Under the pieces are notes generated by a model, which saw only the letters and a list, made by a program, of their open reading frames with translations, was not told the origin of the DNA and ran no database searches. From Eutreptiella sp. 'Long Island Sound 2002' (taxonomy: Eukaryota > Euglenozoa > Euglenophyceae > Eutreptiales > Eutreptiaceae), in NCBI GenBank assembly GCA_964036045.1, contig OZ038379.1:17517017-17581016 (forward strand): a stretch of DNA of 64,000 nucleotides. The letters are read 5' to 3'. This document shows positions 21,001 to 30,988 of this stretch, one piece after another. A program made the position numbers and the translations under genes. Each line of letters opens with the position of its first letter. The first letter of the stretch is position 1.

Positions 21001-21632
21001 GGGCTGATTTGCCAGCCAGAACGAAACGCGAGCAGATTGTCCGCTCCCTTGGGAACCTGCAGTCCCGGATGCGTCAATATATAACTAATGTGGATCGAGG
21101 GGCAACTCATCTTTCCGACCAGGGACAGGATGCAGGGGCCTTTCTCGAAGAAGAGGAGAGGCTACTGAACCAATTTGTGGACATGCGAGCCTCCTCCACA
21201 CAGGTCCATGTGGCAGGTGCACAAGCACCACGACCTGTTCCCCCGCCGGTGGCCGCCAAGCGAACCGTGCAGCCAACTGTCAGGAAGGCCGCTAAGCGAG
21301 GGGATGGTCCAAAGGGTGCTACAAAGGGAAGAGGTAGGGGTCAGGGTAGGGGTAGCGGTCCGCCGCTGAAGGAAGAGCTGAATGCTGCCCTTGAGCTTCC
21401 AGATGCGCTAACCACCGTGAATCAGGCTCCCGGGGTCCTGAGTGCGCAGCAGGCCGCGTACAATGATCAATTGCATGCCCACATTCACAATATGGTTGAC
21501 TCGGCTGAGCAGGTTGATACTCACTTGGCTCAGTTGTATGCTCGGGCTGCATGTGGGGAACAACTTTCGCCAGGTGAGTTGCATCAGTGTAAGCAGCTTT
21601 GGGAGTGGCGGGCTCAAGTGTCGAAGAACTAA
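18042..21632 (+). CDS. MULE (FAR1-type) transposase with N-terminal ubiquitin-like domain
   Basis: An uninterrupted frame of about 1196 aa from the ATG at 18042 (the ATG at 18081 is an alternative) to TAA at 21630. Residues 1-60 hold a hydrophobic stretch and an Arg/His-rich segment. Residues about 80-147 resemble ubiquitin: a start like IFV, a GVPxxDQR segment and an end VLFRLRGG (LRGG codons 18471-18482). Pro-rich and acidic linkers follow. A FAR1/GCM-like zinc segment lies at about 389-415 (C...C...H..H). The DDE catalytic core has D548 (FEDNTYKSNRY), D610 (FSDAAY) and E722 (TQRAESLN), which are the canonical MULE contexts. A SWIM finger follows, C902-x-C904...C914-x-H916. The tail is Gly/Arg-rich (KGRGRGQGRG). 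It would excise and insert element DNA in the nucleus. I found no TIRs, so element borders are unknown. Confidence 0.9.
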   Translation: MGVSLSHSSLVVDMSILMLLLCAICDVGWSLVGLTIVLYGLVSAAVVLSLLHRRHRRHHQRRRRRSPCRLLHKGRCARKEIPIFVSLLDRTFVLCVPKDISEAAISDLVGIITGVPVHDQRICRLSCRTGTWVRNERVLVLFRLRGGVAWNCIRLQDQTADFLRTNFWSLHVSMGHPTTAPMTLLFEGVYDDPFYATLRSVSSSMLDNVKTEPAEVAVSSSDVLGPEALRSPSNGASSRPAPVRNPAAILSPTPASDSRPTESTDLAPLIKHEFSAAQSPRSDPKPHPDIPPRKRVKHEAHCPSEHSPRRGDEVGCTFRSHTEAVAYMNKIRGELAIHNSVTSKSAGGSNRARIGCRIWGRLKQHGPLKETSRARPEKPPRPLTKSDLCPYGATLTHDPGTGLWKLTECNWDHSDHWWPDEEEAPPLDKSALPDELWHDIERGYEHREMPEQILVNLRNKYSEDAYPAIKGFSTQHIRNFFKSIERKMGPNDHARLINHLKMLKQADPAWYFNHEAPDPVTGVVRRWFFMTPEQVKNARKYAQVIFEDNTYKSNRYGEALALFCGINEHGQTLLLAQGCMPSSENAEDYEWLWQEWIKATGCAPRVLFSDAAYALLGFVPRVFPPDRTAHLFHIYKNLTENCRNSLEQHDFSALESAIRQVQECPDKDAADILWRKILEDPRWKTVKDYLGVRSPLHRLDRWCVAWQVEVFTSGCKSTQRAESLNCRIKRHLTARKGYYHIFLSVLHLLSKEGYNLEYTEMVNHRHANHQIDNQTFPFYVKFVSGKVTSWAFDRMLQQMNASTAYLVHEYDVSREAQYIVANRAAPLWNYDRQCHDSLETELVDLPRFCAISNRVHQIQGKNIVYEVKRSKSSCTSRYMNCPHYVCLFEPLAEDGADTKFWCSCGLAVRVGHPCRHYFAVLHHRSSSVGFHLGLFNPIFILKQFQTATQVLVNAKCSSQRLPLPTVQVPVAIHATDDDIILTDISSWADLPARTKREQIVRSLGNLQSRMRQYITNVDRGATHLSDQGQDAGAFLEEEERLLNQFVDMRASSTQVHVAGAQAPRPVPPPVAAKRTVQPTVRKAAKRGDGPKGATKGRGRGQGRGSGPPLKEELNAALELPDALTTVNQAPGVLSAQQAAYNDQLHAHIHNMVDSAEQVDTHLAQLYARAACGEQLSPGELHQCKQLWEWRAQVSKN

Positions 21633-21726
21633 GGACATTTCAAATTTCATGTCTGAGTTTATGTTCCATACCTTCACGGTTCGCCTGTGTAAGGTTGGGT
21701 TTGCCACTGCTGAGGTCTGAGGTCCG
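21633..21726. other. Short spacer after the transposase
   Basis: About 95 bp between the transposase stop and the 21-bp array. No terminal inverted repeat matching the 18.0-kb side was seen. Confidence 0.5.
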
Positions 21727-23745
21727 TTGAAAATGAGGAGGAGGGAGTTGAAAATGAGCAGGAAGGAGTTGAAAATGAGTAGGAGGGAGTTGAAAATGAG
21801 CAGGGGGGAGTTGAAAATGAGCGGCAGGGAGTTGAAAATGAGCGGGGGGGAGTTGAAAATGAGTAGGAGGGAGTGGATTTTCACTTGGAGGGAGTTCAAA
21901 ATGAGCAGGGGAGAGTTGAAAATGAGTAGGAGGGAGTGGATTTTCACTTGGACGGAGTTGAAAATGAGCAGGGGGGAGTTGAAAATGAGCAGCAGGGAGT
22001 TGAAAATGAGTAGGAGGGAGTGGATTTTCACTTGGAGGGAGTTGAAAATGAGCAGGGGGGAGTTGAAAATGAGTAGGAGGGAGTGGATTTTCACTCGGAG
22101 GGAGTTGAAAATGAGTAGGGGGCAGTGGAAAGTGAGTAGGAGGGAGTGGATTTTCACTTGGAGGGAGTTGAAAATGAGCAGGGGAGAGTTGAAAATGAGT
22201 AGGAGGGAGTGGATTTTCACTTGGAGGAAGTTGAAAATGAGCAGGGGGGAGTTGAAAATGAGCAGCAGGGAGTTGAAAATGAGTAGGAGGGAGTGGATTT
22301 TCACTTGGAGGGAGTTGAAAATGAGCACGGGGGAGTTGAAAATGAGTAGGAGGGAGTGGATTTTCACTTGGAGGGACTTGAAAATGAGCAGGGGGGATTT
22401 GAAAATGAGCAATAGGGGGTTGAAAATGAGTAGAAGGGAGTGTATTTTCAGTTGGAGGGAGTTGAAAATGAGCAGGGGGGAGTTGAAAATGAGCAGCAGG
22501 GAGTTGAAAATGAGTAGGAGGGAGTGGATTTTCACTTGGAGGGAGTTCAAAATGAGCAGGGGGGAGTCGAAAATGAGTAGGAGGTATTAAATTTTGACTT
22601 GGAGGGAGTTGAAAATGAGCAGGGGGGAGTTGAAAGTGAGTAGGAGGGAGTTGAAAATGAGTAGGAGGGAGTGGATTTTCACTTGGAGGGAGTTGAAAAT
22701 GAGCAGGGGGGAGTTGAAAATGAGTAGGAGGGAGTTGAAATTGAGTAGGAGGGAGTGGATTTTCACTTGGAGGGAGTTGAAAATGAGCAGGGGAGAGTTG
22801 AAAGTGAGTAGGAGGGAGTGGATTTTCACTTGGAGGGAGTTGAAAATGAGCAGGGGGGAGTTGAAAATGAGCAGCAGGGAGTTGAAAATGAGTAGGAGGG
22901 AGTGGATTTTCACTTGGAGGGAGTTGAAAATGAGCAGGGGGGAGTTGAAAATGAGTAGGAGGGAGTGGATTTTCACTTGGAGGGAGTTGAAAATGAGCAG
23001 GGGGGAGTTGAAAATGAGTAGGGGGGAGTTGAAAGTGAGTAGGAGGGAGTGGATTTTCACTTGGAGGGAGTTGAAAATGAGCAGGGGAGAGTTGAAAATG
23101 AGTAGGAGGGAGTGGATTTTCACTTGGAGGAAGTTGAAAATGAGCAGGAGGGAGTTGAAAATGAGCAGCAAGGAGTTGAAAATGAGTAGGAGGGAGTGGA
23201 TTTTCACTTGGAGGGAGTTGAAAATGAGCAGGGGGGAGTTGAAAATGAGCAGTAGGGGGTTGAAAATGAGTAGGAGGGAGTGGATTTTCACTTGGAGGGA
23301 TTTGAAAATGAGCAGGGGGGAGTTGAAAATGAGCAGCAGGGAGTTGAAAATGAGTAGGAGGGAGTGGATTTTCACTTGGAGGGACTTGAAAATGAGCAGG
23401 GGAGAGTTGAAAATGAGTAGGAGGGATTGGATTTTGACTTGGAGGGAGTTGAAAATGAGCAGGGGGAGTTGAAAATGAGTAGGAGGGAGTTCAAAATGAG
23501 TAGGAGGGAGTGGATTTTCACTTGGAGGGAGTTGAAAATGAGCAGGGGGGAGTTGAAAATGAGTAGGAGGGAGTTGAAATTGAGTAGGAGGGAGTGGATT
23601 TTCACTTGGAGGGAGTTGAAAATGAGCAGGGGAGAGTTGAAAATGAGTAGGAGGGAGTTGGAAATAAGTAGGAGGGAGTTGAAAATGAGTGGGAGGCAGT
23701 GGATTTTCACTTGGAGGGACTTGAAAATCAGCAGCAGTAGCCTTG
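21727..23745. repeat. 21-bp minisatellite with two mirrored unit types
   Basis: About 95 units of 21 bp. One type reads GAGTTGAAAATGAGCAGG plus Gs, with a GAGTTGAAAATGAGTAGG variant. The other reads GAGTGGATTTTCACTTGG plus AGG. The GAAAAT of the first can pair with the ATTTTC of the second, so the array can form many short hairpins. Because 21 is a multiple of three, long open frames run on both strands; these are composition artefacts. The array begins about 95 bp after the MULE stop and could be its subterminal region. Confidence 0.95.
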
Positions 23746-25192
23746 TTACCAGTAAGGTATGGTTCCCTTATATGGCGATAAAATAATGCAATTATTTTAT
23801 AAATTTGGGCTGCAGAACGGTTCAAAACATCCTTGTCGCCTTTTAGCAGAAGATCAGTTGCAGTAGATCAGTTGCTGTCGTTTTTTTCGGTTGTCGTAAA
23901 TGCGCGTGTCGCCTGTTCGTGCGCAGTCTTTCGCAGTCTGCTAGGGCCGCAGTCTGCATACCGTCACCGCCCAAAACTGATTGCGGCGGCGGGAAAATCG
24001 CGACCGCGGCGGTTTCTGCGATAGTGCGGCAACTGAGTTTTGGGATCTGGCGACATCATAAAATCATATGTCATCACATAGCAAAGCAGCAAAGCCAGCA
24101 CGATAACAACCAACACATGAGGGGGCACATAGGGCCAAGGGCCGCATGAAGGGTAGCAAACTGGCGCAAAATACGAAATTGGCCGAGGTACAACAAGATG
24201 CGAAAAAGTTTCTGAAGGGTAATCCCATTGCCCTCCCAAATTTTGTGATAGCCTCCGTGCCCACAGGATCTTAACAGCGATGTACACCACAGAAACGAGC
24301 GCTAGGTCCCACAGTATCACAGCTCAACGACAAATTGCGCCCCACACCAACCGCAACCTCATGCCGGGGCTGAGCTTCGAGGGCAGCATCTTCGAAGAGC
24401 AACAAATGACGTTTCTTATGCACTAGGTATTGCCCAATGGAGCGCAGATGTTTAATGGATAGCCACAAAAGACATTTCTTGCTCATGCATAGGCCCAAAA
24501 TCCCTAGACGAAGAGGCCCCGGGGTAGGAACTGTGGGTGCTTTGGTGGGCCTGAAAGCCGAATGTCCGCCCCACGTGTGTGCCGCGTCAGGTGCTTCCCC
24601 AATGGGGCAAAACCAAAGTTCGAATATTTGCACACACACAAATATTTTCACTGCGTGCACAGCATTCCCAAAGCGAAGAGTGCAGTGTAAAAATAGATGA
24701 TATACACAAATCACATTTTGATTGTACTGAAACATCAACAACAATTTCAAATGAAGATTTTCCAAACCAAAAAAGAAACACAATGGTAAAATCCAACACA
24801 AAATGCTGCAGAATGATGCAATGTTCTGCCAAATGAGGAACAAACTGTCCATAAACTTTCCAGATATGGTTCATGCAGTTGGGATTTTTCATTGTAGCTG
24901 CATCGGAAACAATCCTTGGTGGCTTTTTTTGCAACCTACATTGATTTGTGGGTGCAATACTTGCTAAATTGAAATGACGTAGCACCAATGACAGCAGTGG
25001 ATCATGAAAGAAGATTTCCGAGGGCAACAGTGGTGGGATCTCAAAAACATATGCATTGCTAAACTGAACTTTGCCCGCTGCCCCTTGCCCACACAGAACC
25101 ACAGCCGCTCCCCTATGTTGTTTTACCTGTTTCACACTCAAACACAAAACACCTACATCAACCCTCTCCCATCAATCACCTACGGCAAACAG
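23746..25192 (-). pseudogene. Spacer with a possible degraded coding region on the minus strand
   Basis: No intact gene is visible. On the minus strand, overlapping open segments (about 25147-24587 and 24852-24271) have protein-like composition in parts, for example FEIPPLLPSEIFFHDPLL near 25050 and HLRSIGQYLVHKKRHLLLFE near 24430. They change frame and lack recognisable motifs. Together with the fragment at 27842-28250 they may be one old gene or transposon coding region split by the 2.6-kb element at 25204. This is a weak inference. Confidence 0.25.
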
Positions 25193-25566
25193 CCCCAACT
25201 GGGTCCAAGCTTTTTTTTTAGATGCGAAATGTTATTTTTTAGCACTTATCTTATTTTTTAGCATACAAAAAAAGATTCCGCGCTAAAAAAAAAAGATTCC
25301 GCGCTAAAAAAAAAGATTCCGCGCTAAAAAAAAAGATTGCGCGCTAAAAAAAAAGATTTTTCATGATCATCATGTATGTCTCAAAAGATTGCACGGGGGG
25401 GGGGGGGTTACAAGGAGTGCTACTGCATCAAGCCAACCCCTGCCGATGTTCAATGCCTGAATTTCGTGAAGTAGGGCACTCAACCATGTTGGCCAGAGCC
25501 TAGGGGCACAATTTCAAGTCTCAGCGGAACCGACGTCTCAAGATCGAGGAAGGGACTACATACTAC

Positions 25567-26595
25567 ATGCATGGAATCTCCCCAACATTTCATTGGGTAC
25601 AAGTCAAAGTGGTGGGCAGAAAGTGCCAAGGATTGGTCCATTTGGAATATGTCCCACCACCTTACGCGAAGGTTCGGGCACCGTTGAAGCATTCGTTTGC
25701 CGCGATGACAGCACAAATGCAGCGCATTTGTGGAAAGAGACCCAAAACGAATCACCCGTCCCCTGCCCAAGCCCCAGAACCCAGCCCATCCACTCCCTCC
25801 GCATTGGAACATGCCCCTGCCCAAGTCTCAAAACCCAGACCACCCCCTTCCCCTCCCCTGGAGCATGCTTCTGACCCAGTCACAGAACGCAGCCCATCCC
25901 CTTCCCCTCCCCTGGAGCATGGCCGTGCACAAGTTCCGAAACCCAGCCCATCCCCCTCCTCTCCGTTGCACGGTCCATCAGTCAAGTCAATGCCTAAGGA
26001 TTTGCATCGCAAAGCCTCAAAGGGCGACAAAGTGTGTGCAGTGTTCACTCACCACTTGCGTACAGGGGACAAGGGTTATTTGCATTGGGGTAAGGTGCTC
26101 GCGGTGGAGGGCTCTGACTGCACGATCAAGTGGCAGAGTGATAAGAAACCAAGTTCTCATTCCATTGCAGATGTGTTTCTTACTGAGGCAGCTGCATGGG
26201 CTGCTTTTCATAGCATTCCAAGTTCTGATAGTGCATCAAAAGCCCCTTTGTATCCAGACTCCGACCACGAAGCTACAGGCCCAAAAATGTCCCTGCGCTC
26301 AGCTGCACAGGTGAATACCCAACCAGGGACATCGCAAAGTCGTGAAGCCATGTACATCAACAAGAAACGTTTTGAGGTGCCCAAGGGGTACACTGGTAAC
26401 CTGCGCCACGACCAACAGAAATGTGATGAGTTTTGGAAGGTCATTGTACATGACAGGCGCAAGTCTTCTAAGATCCGCCTTTCACCTGCGAACCAGGCAC
26501 GCGCAGAGGCCGTTGAGAAATTGACGGGCCAAAAGTTTCCTAGAGAGCAGCGTGTCTTTTTGCAGGTGTGTGGTCAGTACATGGAAGAAGAATGA
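25567..26595 (+). CDS. Uncharacterised 342-aa protein carried by the TIR element
   Basis: The frame runs from ATG at 25567 to TGA at 26593. Residues about 60-140 are three to four Pro/Ser-rich repeats around PSPSPPLEHG. Residues about 150-215 look like a small beta-barrel of Tudor/SH3 type (GDKVCAVFTHH..., LHWGKVLAVEG, CTIKWQSDKKPS). The C-terminal ~100 residues are Lys/Arg-rich with a compact helical feel (QQKCDEFWKVIVHDRRKSSK). Codon composition and the repeat-plus-domain layout favour a real protein. I do not recognise the family and see no DDE, zinc-finger or helicase motif. Its position inside the inverted ends suggests an element-encoded DNA- or chromatin-binding protein. Confidence 0.5.
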   Translation: MHGISPTFHWVQVKVVGRKCQGLVHLEYVPPPYAKVRAPLKHSFAAMTAQMQRICGKRPKTNHPSPAQAPEPSPSTPSALEHAPAQVSKPRPPPSPPLEHASDPVTERSPSPSPPLEHGRAQVPKPSPSPSSPLHGPSVKSMPKDLHRKASKGDKVCAVFTHHLRTGDKGYLHWGKVLAVEGSDCTIKWQSDKKPSSHSIADVFLTEAAAWAAFHSIPSSDSASKAPLYPDSDHEATGPKMSLRSAAQVNTQPGTSQSREAMYINKKRFEVPKGYTGNLRHDQQKCDEFWKVIVHDRRKSSKIRLSPANQARAEAVEKLTGQKFPREQRVFLQVCGQYMEEE

Positions 26596-26679
26596 CAGTG
26601 ATCCCCACTGTTTGCCTGTCCACACAAGCAGTGTGTCGTGGTTGCAGAGTGGGGACCTCTTTTCAGACGCAGAGTGATC

Positions 26680-27050
26680 TAGCTAGGTTTTTTCTGCTCA
26701 TTTCTTCTGCACTGCAAAGTGCCACCCACCTTCCTGTACATTGCTGCAGTGTCTGACAGCCATAGTCATCAACTCCTGGGACATTTGCATCCCAACACAT
26801 CCGTTCCTGCATTGTATGCTCATTTTCTGGAGCTTTGGCAGTCTTGCTCAGATTTTGTTCATAGGGAGGCTTTTTCACAGTTTTTTTTTGTGCATTCCTT
26901 CTGCAGTGCATTGTGCCACCCACGTGCCCGTGCTGCAGTGTCTGCTAGCCATAGTGATCAACTGCTGAGAACCCTGCATTCAACACTTCCGTTCCTGCAT
27001 TATATGCTCATTTTTTGTAGCCTTTGTTGTCTGCCCAGTCAGTCCCAACG
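26680..27050. repeat. Imperfect ~180-bp direct duplication in the element
   Basis: TTCTGCACTGCAAAGTGCCA (about 26706) and TTCTGCAGTGCATTGTGCCA (about 26898) begin two similar stretches. Both continue through a chest of shared words: CTGCAGTGTCTG, AGCCATAGT, ATCAACT and TTCCTGCATT.TATGCTCATTTT. The block lies between the 342-aa ORF and the right end. No coding region was recognised in 26600-27829. Confidence 0.6.
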
Positions 27051-27841
27051 TTCAGATTCCTTGCTCAAACTTTGTTTAGAGGCATTATTCGGTGCACAAA
27101 GCCAAGTGGCATTGCCTCGTAGAGGTTGTTTTCAACCACTACTCAGTGGGTGCACAATTTTGCCCATGATGTCATGCTCAAGCTTTGCTCGTTTCAAATA
27201 TCTTCAGGTGCACACAGAGAGGGATGCTGGTTCTGTATTTGTTTGGCATTTCCAAAAATCCACGGCATTTTACCCCTTCTCCACAAAGAAGGCGTCTTGT
27301 GCATCAGTTGCACAGTGGCATGTCCCGACGCCATCAAGTGGGCTACATCATCTTCACGTAATGTAGTGTGTACTGCAAAAGCACGTTCTGCAAGTGCTCC
27401 GCCATCTGCTCCGGTCTTGTTGGCATTCTTTACCGTTCTTTGCTTTGTGCCTTGTTTTGCAGGGTTCGCCTCAGGAATGTGGATGATTCGTCCGGTGGGG
27501 TGCCCCTAGGAACTGCATTTCTGCCTCCCCTCCCCACCCCTGGCTTTGTGTTCTCTTAGTTTTACCAAAATCTTACTTTTTACCTGGCCATCTAAAAAAA
27601 AAGATTCTGCTTTTTTGACGTTTTTAAACATGCGAATGACCTTTTTTTTAGATTTTGGGTTTTGTTGGAATCTTATTTTTTAGTAGGGAATCTTTTTTTT
27701 TAGATGCGGAAACTTTTTTTTTAGATGTTTTTGCTCATTTTTTAGCTGTTTTGACTTAAATTTTAGCATTTTTCTTAAATTTTAGCGCATCTAAAAAAAA
27801 ATATCGCATCTAAAAAAAAAGATTACCCCCCCCAACTGGGG

Positions 27842-28250
27842 TTAAATTCCAGGCAACAAACGAATGAATACAGTGCTTAGCCAACAGGGTAGGCTCTTGA
27901 TAGAACAGCGCATGTATTCTCTGTAGAAAAAGCCAAGAGGTCCTTCTGCACTGCCATACCCTTTGGGACGCACTTGTTGAACTAAATAACTCACTTCATC
28001 TCCAAAGATGTGTGCAGCATCAAAACTGAATGGCAGTTTTACTTCAATTATCCCTCTCTTTCCCTGTTTGCTGTCCAAGAGATCCCAATTTCCCAAATTA
28101 ATGTGGCCCAGATACCTAATGTACATCGGACAACAGAATCTCTCGCACCCGTATGAGCAACAAAGAGAAACTGTTGAAACTGTTGGGAATGGACGTTCCC
28201 TTCATCAAATAGCTCATCATCAAAGACATAGCCAACTCGCAGAGTTTTCG
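27842..28250 (-). pseudogene. Degraded coding fragment, unknown family
   Basis: Minus-strand frames at 28250-28120 (includes VGYVFDDELFDEGN) and 28126-27842 (includes KLPFSFDAAHIFGDEVSYLV) look like protein, but they are in different frames and have no start. CATTAG followed by GTATCTGGG near 28110 might be a splice acceptor. The 3' side is cut by the 2.6-kb element at 27829. Function unknown. Confidence 0.3.
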
Positions 28251-28520
28251 CTGCCCAACCCCACCCTAGGGCTGGGTCTGCAATGCATCAAAGACATGGG
28301 GTCATACCCCGTGCCCCCCTTGATGCCTTAGCCCACAGAATTCCCCCATGGCAATTCGTACCCAAATAGAATTACTGTACCTTGGCCATAATGCGATGAT
28401 GGTTGTCACCCTCCGGAATCACTCCGGGAACGCTCACAGTAATCCTGACTGTCTGGATGGGCTGAACCATCAACACAGGGGGGTGTCTCCTCGCTTTTGT
28501 ACGTGACTCCCCGTCCCCCA

Positions 28521-28933
28521 ACATATAGACCTAAGGCAACTTGCCTTCCAATACTGTGGTTCTAGGTTAACATAGAGATGGGCCATACCCCTAAAAGGGT
28601 TACCCCCCCCCCCCCCGGCCCGTCCAATAGATGCAAAAAATCACCGAAAAGGGGGGATAAAACCACCCCAAGAGGGTGATCCCTCCCCAAAAGACCCAAT
28701 GCGGGGATAAACCACCCCTTTGCGGGGATAACCCCCCCCCCCCCAAAAGGGGGGATAAAAACACCCCTAGGTGGCATAAAACCACCCCAGGGGTCAAAAA
28801 GGCCAAAAAGGGGGTTGGGGGTGGGTTTATCCCCCATTTGGGGGTGGTTTTATCACCCATTTGGGGGGGGTTTTATCACCCATTTGAAGGTGGTCTTATA
28901 CCACGACCACCAGTAGAAGAGTACAAGTGGGCC
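28521..28933. repeat. Foldback repeat, copy 1 (GGGGATAAAACCACCCC arms)
   Basis: The unit starts ACATATAGACCTAAGGCAAC and ends CACGACCACCAGTAGAAG. Its left half has GGGGGGATAAAACCACCCC words and its right half the inverted GGGGTGGTTTTATCCCCC words, so it can fold on itself. A second copy lies at 29398-29748. 28251-28520 shows nothing recognisable. Confidence 0.8.
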
Positions 28934-29397
28934 CGGGCATAAAACCACCCCCAAATATGGGATAAAACCACCCTTAAAACCACTCCGGGTGGTTTTATGC
29001 CTACTTCTAAGGAAATAAAACCACCCCTTTGGGGGGATACAACCACCCCCCTTGTTAAAACCACCACGGTGGCTTTATGCCCCCAAAGCAACAAATGACA
29101 CAACACAGCAAACAAAGCAGTCTAAGCAATGCTGCCACAAAAGCAAGGCATGTCGAACTGGATGAATAGTAAACCTAAACCATGTCTGAAATCCCATCTC
29201 AGACCCTATTTGTAAAATTGTCCCCAGCCAGGTCACACATCCTATAACACACAACAAAGAGCAATATGAAGCAAAACGCTGAGTGTAAAACCATATGTCG
29301 TTCCCTTACCCTCCATCACCTCTCCTACCTCCATACCCGAAATGGAAATGGGGCAAGCCCCCGCCCCCATCCCCAAGGGTGTTCTCCTTACAGCACA

Positions 29398-29748
29398 ACA
29401 TATAGACCTAAGGCAACCTGTCTTTCAGTACTGTGGTTCTAGGTTAACATAGAGATGGGCCATACCCCTAAAAGGGTGACAACCCCCCCCCCCCCCCCCC
29501 GCCCAATAGATGGATAAAATCACCGAAAAGGGGGGATAAAACCACCCCAAAGGGGTGATACCCCTCCCAAAAAATGACCAAATGGGGGGGGGGGGGATAC
29601 ACCCACCCCCATTGGGGGGGAAAAACCACCCCTAGGTGGCACAAAACCACCCCATGAGTCAAAAATGGCCAAAAAGGGGGGTTGGGGGTGGTTGTATCCC
29701 CCATTTGGGGGTGGTTTTATACCCACGACCACCAGTAGAAGTGGGCCC
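29398..29748. repeat. Foldback repeat, copy 2
   Basis: Same left and right boundaries as the copy at 28521, with internal length differences mainly in G/C runs. The 28934-29397 spacer between the copies continues with the same GGTTTTAT/ATAAAACCACC words up to about 29075. No gene was seen. Confidence 0.8.
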
Positions 29749-29918
29749 AAGGCCCCCAAAGGGGGGGGGGGGGGAGGCTAGCCGCCGAGGAGGGCTTCTC
29801 TGGGGAAATGGCTAGTCGCTAAGGAGGGGGGGGGGGGGCGGGTGAGAGGGTTAGCACAGACGCGGTGGCCTACAGGGTTACTCTACAACAACAAAGGGCC
29901 GTACCCCTCACCAGTGTG

Positions 29919-30988
29919 GGGTTAGGGTTAGGGTTAGGGTTAACCCTAATCACCGAGCTGGTGGAACCAGTCTTGGTTTTACAACCCTCTTTGGGGTCTA
30001 GGGTGGACCTACCAGGTTTAGCAAGCAAGCAGCAAGCAAGCAGCACGCGCGAAATGGGTAAAGATCAGAATTCCGCCTTGGTGCTTTGGATTCGAGTGAA
30101 ATTTTGGTGGATGATACCTATGGGTGTGAAGTACAATCACAAAAACTTTGAGCAAGAAACTCAACGGTGGCGGCCGGCAACGGGATTCGCAGGTGGCGGA
30201 CCTCAGTTTCAAAAACTGCAGTTTAAGGCCAAAAACAACCATTTTTGGGCCAAAAAAGCCCCGGAACACATTCAAAACGGCCAAACGAAGGGAAACGGTG
30301 GGTGCACTTCACGTGCGGCTTGACTTCCCGGTGTCAACGAGCTCTTTGTGGCCCTCTAACTCAATGATATGTCCCGGAAACGGCCCAAAAAGGCCCCCAG
30401 AAGCTCCAAATGCCGACAGCCACAAACCAAGAATAGGCCATATCTTTGGCTACATGGCTCAAAATGCGATTCTGAGGGCACCTACTCCACCTGCAACCCC
30501 CCACTTTTTGTGGTTTCCACCCCTCAGAATTGCCCAAACGGACGCCTAGACCCCAATACCTAGGCCCACTAGGCTGCGGCAAGCTGCAAGCTCAAGCCCA
30601 AACAGGTGGGTGCCCAAATGGGTCAACAGGGTCCAATAGGGGCAAAAAGATGACTTTTCTCAAAAATGATCCTACACCATGTGCGACGCTAAAACAAGTG
30701 TTTTTGGACCGTTTTGAGCTTGTGGTGGCCCATTTTGGTCCTCTGAAAATCCCAAAATGCCTTGAAAATGGGCTGTTTTGGGACCAAAAATGGGTCAAAA
30801 ACGCATTTTTCCAAACTTCATCCTAGACCATTTGGGGTGCATCAACGGGTGAAATGAGCCCATTTTGAGCCCATTTTGGGGCATTTTGGCCCCTCAGAAG
30901 TCCAAAAAGACCACCCTAGACACTAAAGAGGGTTATAAAACCAAGACTGGTTCCACCAGCTCGGTGACAATAACCCTAACCCTAACCT
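29919..30988. mobile_element. 1.07-kb foldback element ended by TTAGGG-type repeats
   Basis: The left end reads GGTTAGGGTTAGGGTTAGGG then, after TTAACCCTAA, CACCGAGCTGGTGGAACCAG and about 50 further bases. The right end (30900-30988) is the inverted copy, ending in ACAATAACCCTAACCCTAACC. The inverted repeats are about 75 bp beyond the telomere-like tract, with a few mismatches. The interior (30012-30900) has words such as CATTTTGGCCCCTCAGAA repeated loosely and no convincing gene. This looks like a MITE-like element with telomere-like termini. No clear target duplication was found. Confidence 0.65.

Larger units (their letters stand above)
25204..27829 (+). mobile_element. 2.6-kb element with inverted A/T-tract ends and an unknown ORF
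   Basis: CCCCAACTGGG flanks the element directly on both sides (25193-25203 and 27830-27840), consistent with an ~9-11-bp target duplication. The ends are inverted: TTTTTTTTTAGATGCGA at about 25211 on the left and its reverse complement at about 27803 on the right. Inside the left end are four to five copies of AAAAAAAGATTCCGCGCT (25265-25360). Inside the right end are scattered TTTTTTTTAGATGCG words (27590-27820). One ORF of 342 aa lies at 25567-26595. A ~9-11-bp duplication would fit a Mutator-like group, but the ORF shows no transposase motifs, so this may be a non-autonomous or new element. Confidence 0.65.

Noticed and set aside
21408-23825. Long ORFs on both strands (up to 412 aa)
   Set aside because: They are forced by the 21-bp repeat, a multiple of three without stops. 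The peptide repeats mirror the DNA repeat and have no start context or domain.
29919-29946. True telomere or chromosome-fusion point
   Set aside because: Only three to four TTAGGG units occur, and the same unit lies inverted at 30970-30988 with shared inverted repeats, which fits a mobile element better.
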